Below are positions 25,101 through 38,103 of a DNA stretch of 64,000 nucleotides, in pieces. Below the pieces are notes generated by a model. That model saw nothing but the letters and a program-made list of their open reading frames with translations. It ran no database searches and was not told the origin of the DNA. Within the stretch, counting starts at the first letter, position 1, and the number at the start of each line of letters is the position of its first letter. A program made the position numbers and the translations under genes. Source of the stretch: Schistocephalus solidus (Eukaryota > Platyhelminthes > Cestoda > Diphyllobothriidea > Diphyllobothriidae); assembly GCA_017591395.1 (NCBI GenBank), contig WEDG01002905.1, forward strand, positions 62,001 through 126,000, read 5' to 3'.

Positions 25101-27789
25101 TTAATTTTCAAGGAAATATTCAGCTCTCCTAGTTGCTCCTGCCACTATGATGTTAGATAATTAACACACGGTAGACGGGATGGCGATCAGTTGCTTGAAG
25201 TTAGGCCATGGTTCTGCCGTCTGCGTATAATTAGTGAACAAGGAAAGTCTCCTGTCACCAGGCCCAAACGCTGTGGTCCGAGACATTGTTTATCCAGCCC
25301 GAATCATGGGGAAAAAGGACTGGAGCTCAAGGATGGCGCGTTTAGTTGATTATGAATGCATCAGATGAGGATTATCGCCAGGGGCTGACCGAGGAGATTC
25401 AGCTTATTCGTGATTGAAAAACATAAGTTGTAACTTACCACTGCCCACATGTGGGTGTTGGTAGACAGATGAACGGATGGCTTATAAGAAAAAATATATC
25501 AGTATGCGCACAGAGTGAATGACCTACAGCGATCTTAACGAACATTTCGAGAAATATCCCCTAGGAAGGGATCGTCTAGCAGTGGAAACCTTTTAAGTAC
25601 ACTAAAATGTGCAGCAGACCTATGGTGTCCCGGTGGCTACTGTAGGCACACTCAGATACATGTTTCCGTATCGATCAGCGGCTGCTGTTATACGATAAGT
25701 TGAATTGGTTTGCTGATAACAAACTGAAGAATGTGCGACCACATATATTGAAACAAAATAAAACTCTTCTTTGAACTCTTCCGTACAATGAAACTGGATG
25801 TGGTGGTGTGGAGTGCATATGTTATTACGTAGGGGCAACTAGATCAACTTTACGAAATATAATTGGAGAATCACAACAAGAGATGGGATTGGGAAAATGA
25901 CAATGGTATAAAAACCATTTTTGTTGCATACAAGCAGCGAATTATTTGCTTTTCATTTTGTTGATGCACGCATGGACTTCACGCAACGTTCTCCCACCTC
26001 ACCCCCTCCCCCAACGTACAGCAGTTTCTTTTGCACTGATCCTTACCTGGATGTAAGCAACGCAGCTAACCCCACTCAACTACCCAGCTTCTGCAGTTGG
26101 CGAGGTGCCAAGATCAAGGGATCAAGAGATCAAGTGATCAAGGGATGTCTTCGCACAGGCTACTCGAAGTTGTTTCGCATAATTTAAAGCTCAAAATGCT
26201 ATGGTTTATGCACACGTCTGTAGTGTGTTGGACTGATTTTATACCGCTGGGTTCAACCAAAATTGGATGAAATGCCACGACTGACTTGACTCGCGTCTCA
26301 CTCCTTAAAAACCTGAATATGAAGGTTTTAATTATATTTTTAATTAACTGCCTACATCACATAGAAAGTCAATCCACTAAGCTAACTTTTTCTGTCATAA
26401 GGGTAGCCTCTCTGTCTTGGGTGGCAGCCCAAATATACTTTCTCTGATGAAAGTGCTCAGATTGATCAAGAGATTTAGCTGCCTAACCAGCATATTGAAT
26501 TAATCACCCTAGTGATCCGGTAGAGCAGTAGATGAAACAACAAATATCTTGGGAGGAAATTCTTTCTAAGTTCGATGAACCTTGTAGCACCTCAATGAAA
26601 GTAGATATGCACTTCCAAGGTGATCGTTTCATTCCCGCGATGAATTCCCCAAGGATATAACAAAGGCAAGCAGAGCGGCTTTAAGCACATTCAAGCCACT
26701 TATGTGCCCAAAAGGTTTCGCTCAAAAAGAGAAACAAGCGTTGTTGCGTTTGATCTGCTCTTCACCCTTACCTACTGCCACCGTAAATGCGTATTAATGG
26801 GCTTCATTTTCGGTACCTATAAATGATGCCTGCCTTCAAGTCAACGCCTTCCCGCTGCCTCTATATACGCTAACTGTTACTAAAAGCCGTGTATTAGCAC
26901 GTTTATTTTGACGTATATGCCTATCGGTTGGGTCTTCAATAGAATCTTCAGTGAAATTTTCTCTCATCCTCAAATATATTGCACTATGTTGAACTAAAAA
27001 CGCATTTAAACAACCATCTGAAGAGTGTGAGAATTACTGTTAGTGATATTTCAAAATGCCCAGTGCCTTATCTCGCTCTGATAATGAGTACTTTTTGAAG
27101 ACGGGTGCTCTTATCTCTGACGATGGACTCCAGTAAGAGTTTAAAAGTTCACGTAAATAAGTTCATGTTGATGGCAATAGAACAGTCTTACTCATCTTCA
27201 TTACGTAAACACTTACTTTTCCTATAACCCTGAATTTGAATTGTCTTACGTGCATATTCCGAGAAAGCAGCAGGTCATAAGGAAAGAAATATCTATTGAA
27301 TGAATATAATTCGTGTAGGTCTTGAGACGCTGGAAATAATGAAGACTGCCAAGTGACTGACACTGACCATGCAAACTTTATACATTCAACTAAGAGAAAT
27401 ATGAAACCAATAATGTTTAAGTTTTCCCCCACCTAAATGGTCGTTGTCGCAGGGATTTCTTGTGGTTAAAATTCCTGAACGCGAGTTGATCAAAACACCT
27501 TGAATTTAAGGAAGATATTTTCTTCTATTAGCCTTCGGGAAAAGAGCCCATCGGTTTATATTCAGTTTTATGTGTGCTTTTGTCTTTTTCCTTAAAGGAG
27601 TTCATCCAAGAGCTCAAAGTGCGTCTGGACCACCGCTTTGGATCCATCTGGCAGTGTCTTTTATCGTACGGTGCATTCGTTGCCTGTGCAGTTCACGTTT
27701 CTGGGACTTATCTTTGTGTAAAGATGAATGGTTTCATAGTTCTAATGTACAAGTCGTCAGACACGGAGATCTGTGATCATCTAAACTAG
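22155..27789 (+). CDS. Tegumental protein, EF-hand pair plus dynein light chain domain (5' exon missing)
   Basis: Four exons are visible: 22155-22222, 23016-23104, 24240-24378 and 27598-27789. Each is bounded by AG/GT, and the phases join exactly. Exon 1 here encodes the end of EF-hand 1 (KSDLEAYRIKYELDKTFVE). The next carries EF-hand 2 (KWLNVFDENGCGEITLEHF); its loop has D, N and the central G, but Cys at position 5 and His at position 12, so calcium binding is doubtful. The third holds a linker and the start of the dynein-light-chain fold. The last has RLDHRFGSIWQCLL and the C-terminal beta strands, ending in TAG. About 162 residues are seen. One missing 5' exon of about 16 codons would give the usual 175-190 of this family. 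The family consists of membrane-associated proteins of the flatworm tegument. No exon encoding an initiator Met and the start of EF-hand 1 was found between 17.6 and 22.1 kb. Its paralogue lies convergently downstream. Confidence 0.85.
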
Positions 27790-27874
27790 TTCATATACAC
27801 CTGCATGCTATACATAGATATTTTCACCTTATCAAATTTTTGCGGTGCCCAAAAAGGCCAACATGGGAGTGTAA

Positions 27875-27880
27875 AATAAA
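27875..27880 (+). promoter_or_regulatory. Poly(A) signal of the + strand tegumental gene
   Basis: AATAAA lies 86 bp after the stop codon at 27789, in a 288-bp gap between two convergent genes. Position and sequence fit a cleavage/polyadenylation signal. Confidence 0.6.
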
Positions 27881-28077
27881 GTCTTTATCCCTTTCAAATG
27901 TTCACATATATTGGAGAATTATATGCGCTTTTTGACAAATAGCAGATCTTTAGTGCGAAAAATCACATTTGGGTAAATTCGAAGTGAAATTTCAATTAAG
28001 TTCATAGAATTTGCAAAATTATAGGTCCATTTTCATTACAGAATATGTTTCCAATACTTAGAAATAGAGATGCTTCA

Positions 28078-31000
28078 TCAATGAAGTGGTGTAGAAAACA
28101 CCACATAGAAATACTCATCGCACGAGAAGGTTATGGAGCATCTTGGCTTGTGTGAGTAGTGATATCCATGGATTCCGGTGACGATGAAGCAGTGCCAACT
28201 ATCACCGTACTTCTGTTCCATGTAGCGTTTTATTGCTCCAGCCCTTGCCTGTCAGAAAAAGTTGTTTGCGGTCTTGAAACTGAGTTATCGTCGAACAAAT
28301 CACGTAAAAGTCAAAAGCTGACTAGATAGTTTTCATCCATTTGCGTGATATTATCATAAGCTGGTATACTGCTCACATAATTTGCACATGTTACTGGAAT
28401 TTATCGTTTAATCTGATTGCAGGAAGAAGTATGCGCATTGCAGTTCACCACAGGATTACAAACTAGTGCATACGTATATGGTTACACAACGAGGAAAACT
28501 CCTATGTGATATTTATTATTCCCGGGCTCAGTGGATAGGACGTCAGTTCATATTCGGTTGTCTGAATAAATGGCCGAAGAGCCCAACTTCATGTCTAGGG
28601 AATAACAGGCCTGGGGCTAACTTATTGATAGTTTTAACAGTTGAGAAACTTTAAAATTGGTCATAATATTCCTGGTCTTTGCCTTCTATACGGTTTGAGA
28701 CTTGATTATCCTAGCGTGAACTGAATGAGAATCAGGAACGTTAAGACAGGAAACACCAATATATATTTTTCCAACTAAAAATCAACAACCTCAGACATAT
28801 AAGCGTTTAGCATTTGACTGAATAGTCAGTTAGTAAAATGAAAGTTATTAAGTATTTTTATACAGTATAGAGAAATACCATGTTTCCTTTTGTTCAATTA
28901 AAATAAAATATATTTAGATCTTCCGCAGAATATGATTGGAAGAATTTATACGTTTTAAAGATGACGACTTTAATCTGATAATATGGAATAAATAAAAACA
29001 ACATTTTCAGCCTTTCACGAAAGTAACTAAAATGACATACCTTTAAATCATTTGGGAACTGATTTATAAATTTCTTCGTTACGTTGAGCAGGTCCTCCAT
29101 CATTTTTTCACTCATTTCATTATCCTGCACACGAATCTTTCCGGTGGAAATTTGCGTAAATTGTTGTTTCTTACTGCAAAAATGTCAATAACATTTGTAA
29201 TGATTCTCGTAGCGCAAACGTAAAATAAAATTCAACAAGTTCCCACTCCTTATAACTTTGAACAAAATTAAATTTGATAAATATTTATAACATGTTGTAG
29301 CCGACACAAGTTTTGAATAAACCAGAAATCAAAGTAAAACCGCAAAAAACACTTGAGAAGTCAAATGCCCCCAATTTGTCATAAATTAACGGAAATATCA
29401 GCAAAACACAGTTTGAACTTCTAAATTTAAGCCCTACTATTTGTAGATTAGCATATCCATTTATTATAAATATAAATATTTCTCACAAAACCCAACTGGT
29501 ATTTCAGTCAAGCCGCAAACGAAGAATTATAATGACTGCCTTTGTGTGCCATCTGCAGAACATCTCAGAGCCGTTCAATAGGATGTTGCAAACACTGGTT
29601 TGTATAAGTATATAAAGCATCATTTTTGTGGCAAAATGCGACGAGGCTTATGCAAACAATACACCTATATTTAATCATAAGTTGATTTGACTTGAATTTG
29701 CTCTGTGATTGAAACATGGGGCCGTAAGAAAGGAGCGAGATAGATCCGGTAAAGTCTGCACAGTCAATTTGCAAATAAAATAATAATCGCTGGATACTTT
29801 TCCTTTTCATCTGAAATGATGGTCGATTAGATAGCGCACTCAGGAAAATATGCCTGTGAATGACCTACCAACCGTAATACATGCACAGTTATTGACGTAG
29901 ATGTGCTTATAAAACTTTTAGCTTATCTCCAGCAGTTGACTTCTAGGGCTTCTGAGTGTGCAACAATTTTATTAAACAGCATTTTCGCGGGATCATCTGG
30001 TCTTTAAAACATAAAGGAAGTTTATAAACAGTAAAAGTATTGAGCTTATATATTCCAAGTTGTTCAATTTTTATAAAAAACCTAAAATTATAAATGAAGG
30101 GCTTCACTTACAGGTCTTGAGGGTCAACATTTAGGACCTCACAAAACTTCTGCCATGTTATTTTCCCAGTATTTTGTGGGTCAAATTGTATATTCCATTT
30201 CTGAAACAAAAACCCGAGACCTTAGTCGTGCTGCTTAAAGGAAGGAAGCTTGATGGAAGGGTGAATATGCTGAAAAAAGCTTTTAATTTCTTTAAATATG
30301 TGTTTGAACTGCCTAAATTAGCAGAATTGTTTTATTGAACATATATGTCGGCGTTTTGTGTTTTGATTTAAAGACCCTACTACTTTCGTTTAAACTCACG
30401 TTTTGTTTTTTTAAATACCTGTACATTGAATTATTTATATTCATGCATTAAATTTTTCCTAAACACACAGAAACACACAAAAAGCAAACAATGTCAAATT
30501 TCATAGTACAGCTTGATGTAGAATTTGACCTGCACGGTTGACGTAGACCTCAAAACTTGTCCCACAGACCCGTGGCATGCTGTAGACTAGACCCTTGTAC
30601 ATTATGTCCCCTTTCATTGCCATTCAGCTTAATGCAGACCAGCTTTGCTACATGATGGGAGAGGGAAGAGCGATAGACACCGATATTTCATATACTTCAC
30701 AGCAAATAGTTTCCTCAAGAAAATACGTCCGATGCGCTTGTCACCTAGTATGTTGTTGGTTAAAAATGCAACATAACGACGACCTGCACTGATCTGCTGA
30801 TCAGACTGCACTGATCTCTTTTAATATGAGTTGTATGACATCGCAGGCCTGTTTGAGATAAGCGGAGCACGCTTCATGAGAATATAGGAAGTATTTCTAC
30901 ACTCAGATAAAAGATTGCTCGTAAATATTAAAGCGCAAATCAGCAGTGCAGAAAACATGAGATGCCATCAATAACTATGGAGGAAATAATCTGGAACACG

Positions 31001-34000
31001 AGGGACTTGAATTAAAATTTGTATAGGGTTTGATTATTACTTTGTTCCCAACGCATCACAGACCTTAGAAAGCAAAAACTTGGATTTCAAAAACTGGCCT
31101 ATAATTTAGTCAGGTGAATAAAGCACATTCTTTCAAAAGTTGGGTTGGTTTTAAAGGTCAAAACATTATTTTAGTAAATAAAGTCTAGACGATGTCTGTT
31201 GTTGCCCTGCATATACCAATGAAAATTATTGCAATATAAACCACATTGTATATTTTAAGTTTTGCGATAGTATTCTTTGTCGATTTTCATATTTTAATTT
31301 AAATTTGGTACATCAGTATAAAGAAGAATTAATTTTTTTATCCCAAACAGATCAATGTGTATGTATGGCATGCATTTTTGTCGAAGGTGAGCATCCTTGA
31401 CAATTTTCACTAATTGCTGATTACATACAGTGCGATAAGTCCTCCTTTAAAATATAATCACCCAGTTTTCTGAACATTAGAGCCCGTAGATAATTTTAAC
31501 TGACTGGTTTAGATTACTCAAGCAAGGTTTTATTACCCCTGTTGGGACGTTACGAAATAAATTTTTAAAAAAACCTTAGGAAGTGTATATTATTTCATGG
31601 AATTTTACTGTTTTCGGTAATTCTGAGTTATAGAGGCTTAATATATCTTTCGGATAACAGTATTAAAGGCTGTTACCTGCGCAATGTTTGGGATTCATTC
31701 CATTGTCCCTGGCGTATTTCTCGAGGTCGTGGAGGGTAATATAACCTAGATGGAGAGAGAGAGAGCAATACTTTATTTTGAAAGGAAAAATTCCAAAACT
31801 TTCAGCAAAAAGTGTCCTCCATTCACCGTAAATAAGATTGGAAAAACAAGCCAACCAGCACCAAAAGATCACAAATGAATGGCAGAAGAGTGCATATATT
31901 GACATCATGAAGAATCGTCAATGAATGCACCTCAAAATATCGACCAAATTGAATTTCTTTCAAAACGGTGCCAGCGTCGTACGCTGATGACCTCATTATT
32001 GTAATTTGAATAAAATTGTAGGGTTAAATTCGGTATATAATGGCGAAATAGGCCAACCGACATACATATAAGAGGATTTACATGCCAATGGAGAGCATAA
32101 AAGATGGCAGCTCAATTACAAAAGCGAAAAAGTGTTGAGCATGCAAACAGGTCTATAAATGGCAGAAATTTTGCGGGTTACGACGTGATGTAAGAAAAAC
32201 ATTAGCCTAGCAATCAAAAGTAAACGGTAGCGTACGCCTTTAAATTTGCTTCGGTATTTTACTTACGAAGATTAAGGAGACGTGAAAATAAATTTCAGAA
32301 GCCGAACTTTGAAAATTTACGCGCAAGTCTTTCATAAAATATTACGTTGACCACCATCAAATTAAGCAGAATGAGGGTTTTGTTCAGAACGATGTTTTAC
32401 CCTACATTCAATAGAAACAAATTCAAATCCCAGAAAGCTGCTTCACTAACCCATTGGACAGAGTTCAGTTAGTGAAACCCTACTAAAATTACTTCGACTG
32501 AATTCACATCGTTAACTTTAATTTAAGGATGCTTCCATACATTCTTATTAGGTCAAAGCAAAGGCAATTGTACCAATCAACTTTAAATAAAATCAAGGAA
32601 CTAGCAAAAAAGTATGTCTCTATAATGAAGTTCTTCGCGGATAAAGGCCCATACCTTGTAAATTTATTGCACATGAATTTAAAACTCGTGCGATCCTAAT
32701 AATTAAGTTCTTAAAGTCCACTTTTACTGACAAATGAGTAGGGATCTTAAATCAGCAATTGTGTGCTACATGAAAAATAATTGAAAAACACCTACTTGAT
32801 ATTTGATTTCAGTAAACATGTTCAGTCCTCTCTCTCATACCGGTTTGAAAGGATGGTTTTTACATGTTAAAATGACCAGCATATCTTAAAGTTCACTAAA
32901 TTATCCTTTCATCATTTTGTCAATGGCCGTGTTCAAAAAATCGCGCTTTAAAAAGGATAAGTTATATTTTCCCTGTTGGTTTTTCAGTGGTAATCCAAAC
33001 CGAGTATATATTTCTTATATTAAAATAAGCAAAGAACCGAATCGTTAACTGCAGAGTGAACGTATGCGAGAGCCGGCTTGCGAAAATTTTGACAAGGCAT
33101 GTGAAACTTGGCATGTTTATTCGATTCTGAATCTTTGCTGTCCAGAAAGTTATTGTCAGATAAAGTCGGAATATGAATTACTGGCTATACTTTAGGCAAA
33201 TACTTGTCAGTTAGTGGTCTTAAAAACAGGACACCGTTGAAGCAGATGATGTATACAGAAATACTAATAGAAAAGATGAATGAAACAGTTTCATATTGCT
33301 TTGGTGGAAAAAATGAGACCACATATTTGTGACAGGCTTAGTCCCTTAACAGATTTCTCCCTGTTTGCCAAAAAACTACTTTTAACCTTAGTCTTTCGAA
33401 GGCATTTTGGATCCCTGATATGAAATTCTAACAGGAAAGAAACACACATTTAAGCCCCTACGCTAAAAACTGTAATTTCATTAAATACTGTTTGCAGTCA
33501 TCAGTTTTATTACAAAACATGAACTACGGGACGTTATAGACCGATTAAAAAGTGCAAAAATTTCCAGGAAGCTTTTACCCAAAGCTGTGGGAGTTTTATT
33601 ATATAATTTAAAAATCCCTCTCACTTTAATTGTATGACATTACAAGTATATTCATGAAGTGAGTACCTTGATACTCAATTAATTTTGCATCTTTTGGCCC
33701 AACCTAGTCCCAAAGATTAACTCGCTTCCCTACTTTCCTTACAAGTGAAAACCAGAAATGTTTTGGATGCATTTTCTAAAAGGGCAGAAGTTAAGGCTTT
33801 CCTAAAAAATTTCAAGTGGTTTAATATCACCCATCGTAGAACTATACCATAAGAAATATAAAGCAAACGAGGGAAATGATTGTGTTTTTCATGTTTTATA
33901 ATGCGTTTGGCGGATGAAACATACGGAAGTTTTCATTTTGAATTAACGTGTCGGTAAGGATCGAATATAAATACAAAATAATGTGCCTATATATTCAACA

Positions 34001-34385
34001 ACCGCATATCTCAATGCAAACAATTTTCTGATCGTAAAAGGCTTATTGCTGCAAGTATCTGACCTATATATGCACAACTGCCTTCGTAAAGGCAGTGAGC
34101 AGTTCAATTGAAAGCCTTTTAACCCTAAAGATACTCAGATTAGCTTAAATGTTTTAAGGATCTTGCGTCTGGAACGTAGTCAGGTAAAATAAACCGCTAG
34201 AAGCAATGAACCACGTATAATGCCTGGCTTATTGGAGAAAACTCTGAAACCATTCTCAGCTACTAACTACTGGATAGGACATTTAGGACTATGATTTGAA
34301 CGTCTCTCCTTCTATTAAATGATCAGTTCAACTCACCTTTGTGGTCCTTATCGACAGCAAGGAAGATTTTCATATCATCCCCCAT
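28078..34385 (-). CDS. Tegumental protein, EF-hand pair plus dynein light chain domain (five exons)
   Basis: Exons in transcript order: 34385-34337, 31745-31677, 30200-30112, 29173-29041 and 28248-28078. Exon 1 opens with ATG and encodes MGDDMKIFLAVDKDHKG. Exon 2 continues EF-hand 1 (YITLHDLEKYARDNGMNP; loop residues 12-23, Asp at loop position 12). Exon 3 carries EF-hand 2 (KWNIQFDPQNTGKITWQKF; Lys at loop position 12, probably not calcium binding). Exon 4 has the linker and first helices of the dynein-light-chain fold (VQDNEMSEKMMEDLLNV). Exon 5 has YMEQKYGDSWHCFIV and the final strands before TGA. The protein would be about 169 residues. Exons 3-5 join in phase, but using the only GT donor of exon 2 adds one base and breaks the frame into exon 3. 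Either a splice site differs, the assembly has an extra base, or the gene is damaged. Exon 3 has exactly the same length (89 nt) and frame as its counterpart in the + strand paralogue. Confidence 0.85.
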
Positions 34386-34389
34386 GGTT

Positions 34390-35580
34390 TGTGGAATTCG
34401 TTCAAACAAAGGCCTTGTATTTCGCGCTTGCGAGTAGCTGTGTTCAGCTAGGCTGCTTAGAACGTACTGCGGTCTCAAAGTCTCCCCTTATTATCACATA
34501 TTCTCGCACATGCACACACGCAGGTAGTGAGGCTGTATGAGTTGGTTACAGCGAATCGCGTGCCAGCTCGATACGTCAGTTAGCCTGTAGCGAGCACGGA
34601 GTGAATATGCCGGTGATGCCAGTCAGGAAAGGGGTGACACTGGCAATCGAAAAAGCACACGAAAAACGAAATCCCTCAAAACATAGTCGACCTCGATGAA
34701 AAGCGGCCTGCCATGCTTATCTACTTAGCCGGCTAAAGCAGGCACCAAGACTGGCGTGCATTATGCAGATGTGCGCTTGCAAATTCTCGCGGAGACTTGT
34801 GCAACCCGCTGTGTGCACCAAAAAATGCATTAATTAAAACGATAGAGCCATGATAAGAAACAGTAAGCCCCTGGACCTCAATAGAAATGTTACCAGTAAA
34901 CTTAAGTCTTGGCAGAAACCTTGGCATTTTTTAAATTCTGGAAGTGTGTTAAAATAAAATCTACCTACAACACCAGAGAACGAATAGAATTCTATGTAGG
35001 ACTGGATTTTATGTAGAAACTTATACTGTCTCAAGTTATTTCCCAGTTAAAGTCCCAAAGTCTGTGCTCCAGGCAAAGGGAAGAGTGATATTTCAAGGAA
35101 AGAAAAAACGGTTAGATCACTGAGAAGATTGATGTAGTTAAGAGGGAATACTGACGAGAAAAAGGGAAACTAAAATGGCTCTTTTTGGCTTATTGGTCAA
35201 CAGCATGCAGATACAAAACGAAAAAATGCTCGGGGATCGTTGCTAGTACACCAACGAATGCATCTGACCGAAGCTTCCGCGTAGGATAAGACTTCTTACT
35301 TTCATGGAATTATAATTGGGTGTTTTACTAGAAGCGAGGAGGTGAGTTTCGGAAAGTAGTCACGAAGAAAGTGATACAATCACTGAAATAAGGGCTTATT
35401 AGCCTGAAGTTTCGGATTCTCACTCAAATACATCATCCGAGATAGCGTCAAAAAGCAGTATTGGATTTCCAACAATTGTCAACCCTCCACTGCATCACTG
35501 CACGTGGCATGATAATTGTCTGACCGAACAGAGTTTGTGGTATATAGTTGCCATGACTTTGCTGTGCACCTGCATTCCTG
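34390..35580. other. Upstream flank of the - tegumental gene
   Basis: It should contain the promoter of the - strand gene starting at 34385. No clear TATA box or initiator was chosen; no coding was recognised. Confidence 0.35.
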
Positions 35581-35586
35581 TAAAAA

Positions 35587-37953
35587 TTATTGGCTCCGAC
35601 GCTCATCGCACGTGTTTGTATATGGTGCGATGTTGGCCCGCAGTTGAGTTGCTAACACGTGGATTTTGTCGTCCATGTTAGCTCTTGGGGTATTTGGCTC
35701 ACCAACATGGGTAACAGGAACATTGTTCATCCGCACACCCTCTTCGTGGTTAACTGCTTCGCCAGACAAAGACGAACGGGGAGGTAGTTGCGCTTGTTGA
35801 TTGATTAAGGGTTGGAAAACCATGACTTGAGCATTTCGCGGCACACGCATTTGTCGCCTTTAGCGCGAATAGGGACTTCATGCAGCTTGAAAATGGGGCC
35901 GGGTCCCCATCGAATGAACCACGACCTGGAAGTTGGCGTCGTTCCTCCTCACCGCAGCTGCATGTTCCCCCATTCGCGATCCAAGTAGACTTACAGTTTC
36001 TCCGAAATAGTTGCTTTATCCACAACTGCAATAGACCAGGTAAACTAGGTCCAGTTGTTTCTTGCCGCGGCAGTGAATTTTTCAGCCTCATGATCCAGTG
36101 CCTTGTGGTTGCCTCCGGTCTGTGTGCAACTCCGATACCAAGGGGTGAGAAGGCGGTTGATGGCTACTGCCAAAATTTGGGGGCGTTCTGATTTGGTCAC
36201 TCGTCTCGTTTACATGGGCTGACGAATTTGCGAGCGTAGCCCTTCACTCTAAGTACACCACCGAAAATATTGTGACTCAGCAACCTTGTCTGCCGGTCCA
36301 CTGAAGTGTCTCTATACGCTATTATAGTGCTTGAACGCAACTGCGGTTGTGGCTCATCGGGTGGTTGTTGTTGTTGTAAATCAGTACTTGCATTGTGTGT
36401 GTCGCTTTTCTGAATACATTAGTTTTTGGGTCGCCACAATCTTTGCGACAGACGAGGACATCGAGGAAGGTCAGGTTGTTGTTTTCGCCTTCCTCCATCG
36501 TAAATTGTATGTCCTGAAAGACGGTTTTGAGATGATGACAAAGGTGTCACCCGCATACTGAACCCCGAATTTCCGTCTGTGGTGTTGGAAGGCCAGTAAC
36601 TCCAACCATTGCAATACCGTCGCAACTAAGAGCCTCGAAGTTGGCAAACCCATTGACGAGTCTTTCACCTGCTCGAGCATTTTTCCGTCAAACGTTAAGT
36701 ATGTCTTAAGAGAGAACTTCAAGAGTTGCAGGATTTAGGTGTGTCCAGGGCGATTTTATAGGTCATCGTATTTGTCTGATAGGAGCAATTAAATGGACTC
36801 AACTGCCAGGTCCTGCAGAACAGAAGCAAAAAGTAACTTGACATCAAAGGATACAATGACGTCGATTTGCAGGAAACATAGCCCTTTCAGTTTCTCTACG
36901 AATTGTGCTGACGAACTGACTGTTGTCTGAATTAGAGGGCTTATATTTGAGACGTCGAAACGGTCGCTTTGCCAATCCGTATGTTGGAGTCCCTTTGAGA
37001 GCTATGATGGATCGGAGGGAGACGCCCTCTGTGTACACATTTGGAAGACCATAGAATTAGATAATAACCGCGCCCTGGACTTTCGCCATACATAGGTCAA
37101 CCGGTGATATTGCACCCGAATTTTACAATGTTGATAACGTCGCATTGATTTCCCGCGTCCAAATTTTTACGGGGTTGATTGCGCAAGGAACATAGAACTG
37201 GCGGTCTTCCAGTAAAAATTGGATTTTTGGAGGTAGACTGTCCTGCTAAAAAAACGTTTAACGCCCCTTGCCCACAAGCATGATAACGAGGTCGTTTTCG
37301 GCTTTGAGTTCCCTTGGTGCCACACGTTCAACCTTGGACAGAACTTCATGCGGCATGTGAGCCATGAGGAGTGGCGACACTTGGTGTCGAATAAGGCCCT
37401 TAGTCTCTTCCGTCGCCTCCGTCTGACTGAGGATTGGTTCTACTACTACAATCACGTTAACAGGTTTGGCATCAGCCATGCTGAATGAGGCGTTATGCCA
37501 TAAAACCTGCATTTGATCCTTCGTTAGCTCCTTTGAAAACAGGTTGTACACCAGTTTGTCATTTATGAGTGACGCTGGATTAAGTAGCTTTATAAATTTG
37601 TTCTCCAGTGCTGTGTCACCTATCACTCTCTGTTCACGGACTCGTAAAGGGTCCCTCTGCAGGACCGGATTTATACCGTTACGCCTCACTTGGCCAATCT
37701 TCTGACGGTAATTGCGAAGCTTGGAGGAGCATTCGGATAATCCTTCTGCCATGTTGAAATACTGCTCATCTTGCCAACTGCGTTTACCAGGGTTTACGTT
37801 AAGCCCATTTCTGCAGCACGTTGTTGTCGAGGCACCTGTGCAGATACCGAAGTGGCGCATGTGGACTCCACGCTCATGGTTGTAACTATCTGCTATGCAT
37901 TTTGGAGCTGCAAATTGTAACAGATATGTATAAACACCGCTAAACTTTGGCAA
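35587..37953 (-). mobile_element. Penelope-like retroelement (RT plus GIY-YIG), decayed
   Basis: On the - strand the first 231 codons (37953-37258) hold the N-terminal region, including VYNLFSKELTKDQMQVLWHN, ILSQTEATEETKGLIRHQ and LKAENDLVIM. The RT follows in other frames: SIIALKGTPTYGLAK near 37000; TYLTFDGKMLEQVKDSSMG (motif B region); and QYAGDTFVI at 36560, where the family has YVDDTF, so a catalytic Asp is lost. A GIY-YIG nuclease near 36040-35850 reads LVYLVYCSCG then EHAAAVRRNDANFQV, and its C-terminal part occupies 35850-35587 (VPRNAQVMVFQPLINQQ). Domain order and motifs are those of Penelope-like elements with an endonuclease. Several frameshifts and stops make it inactive. Confidence 0.82.
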
Positions 37954-38103
37954 TCCAATACCCTTAGCTGACTCTGATTATGGTTTCAAGAAAAAATCCG
38001 AAACGGCAGGCTATCTTTTTCTGGGCTATTATCGAGTCGCCAAATATGAAATTTGTAGAAATAATGTTTGTCAATGCTTTATAAAATACAAGGAATAGTT
38101 TTA

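Noticed and set aside
28466..28654. tRNA-like stretch GGGCTCAGTGGATAGGAC in an intron
   Set aside because: It resembles an A box, but no B box or SINE body follows.
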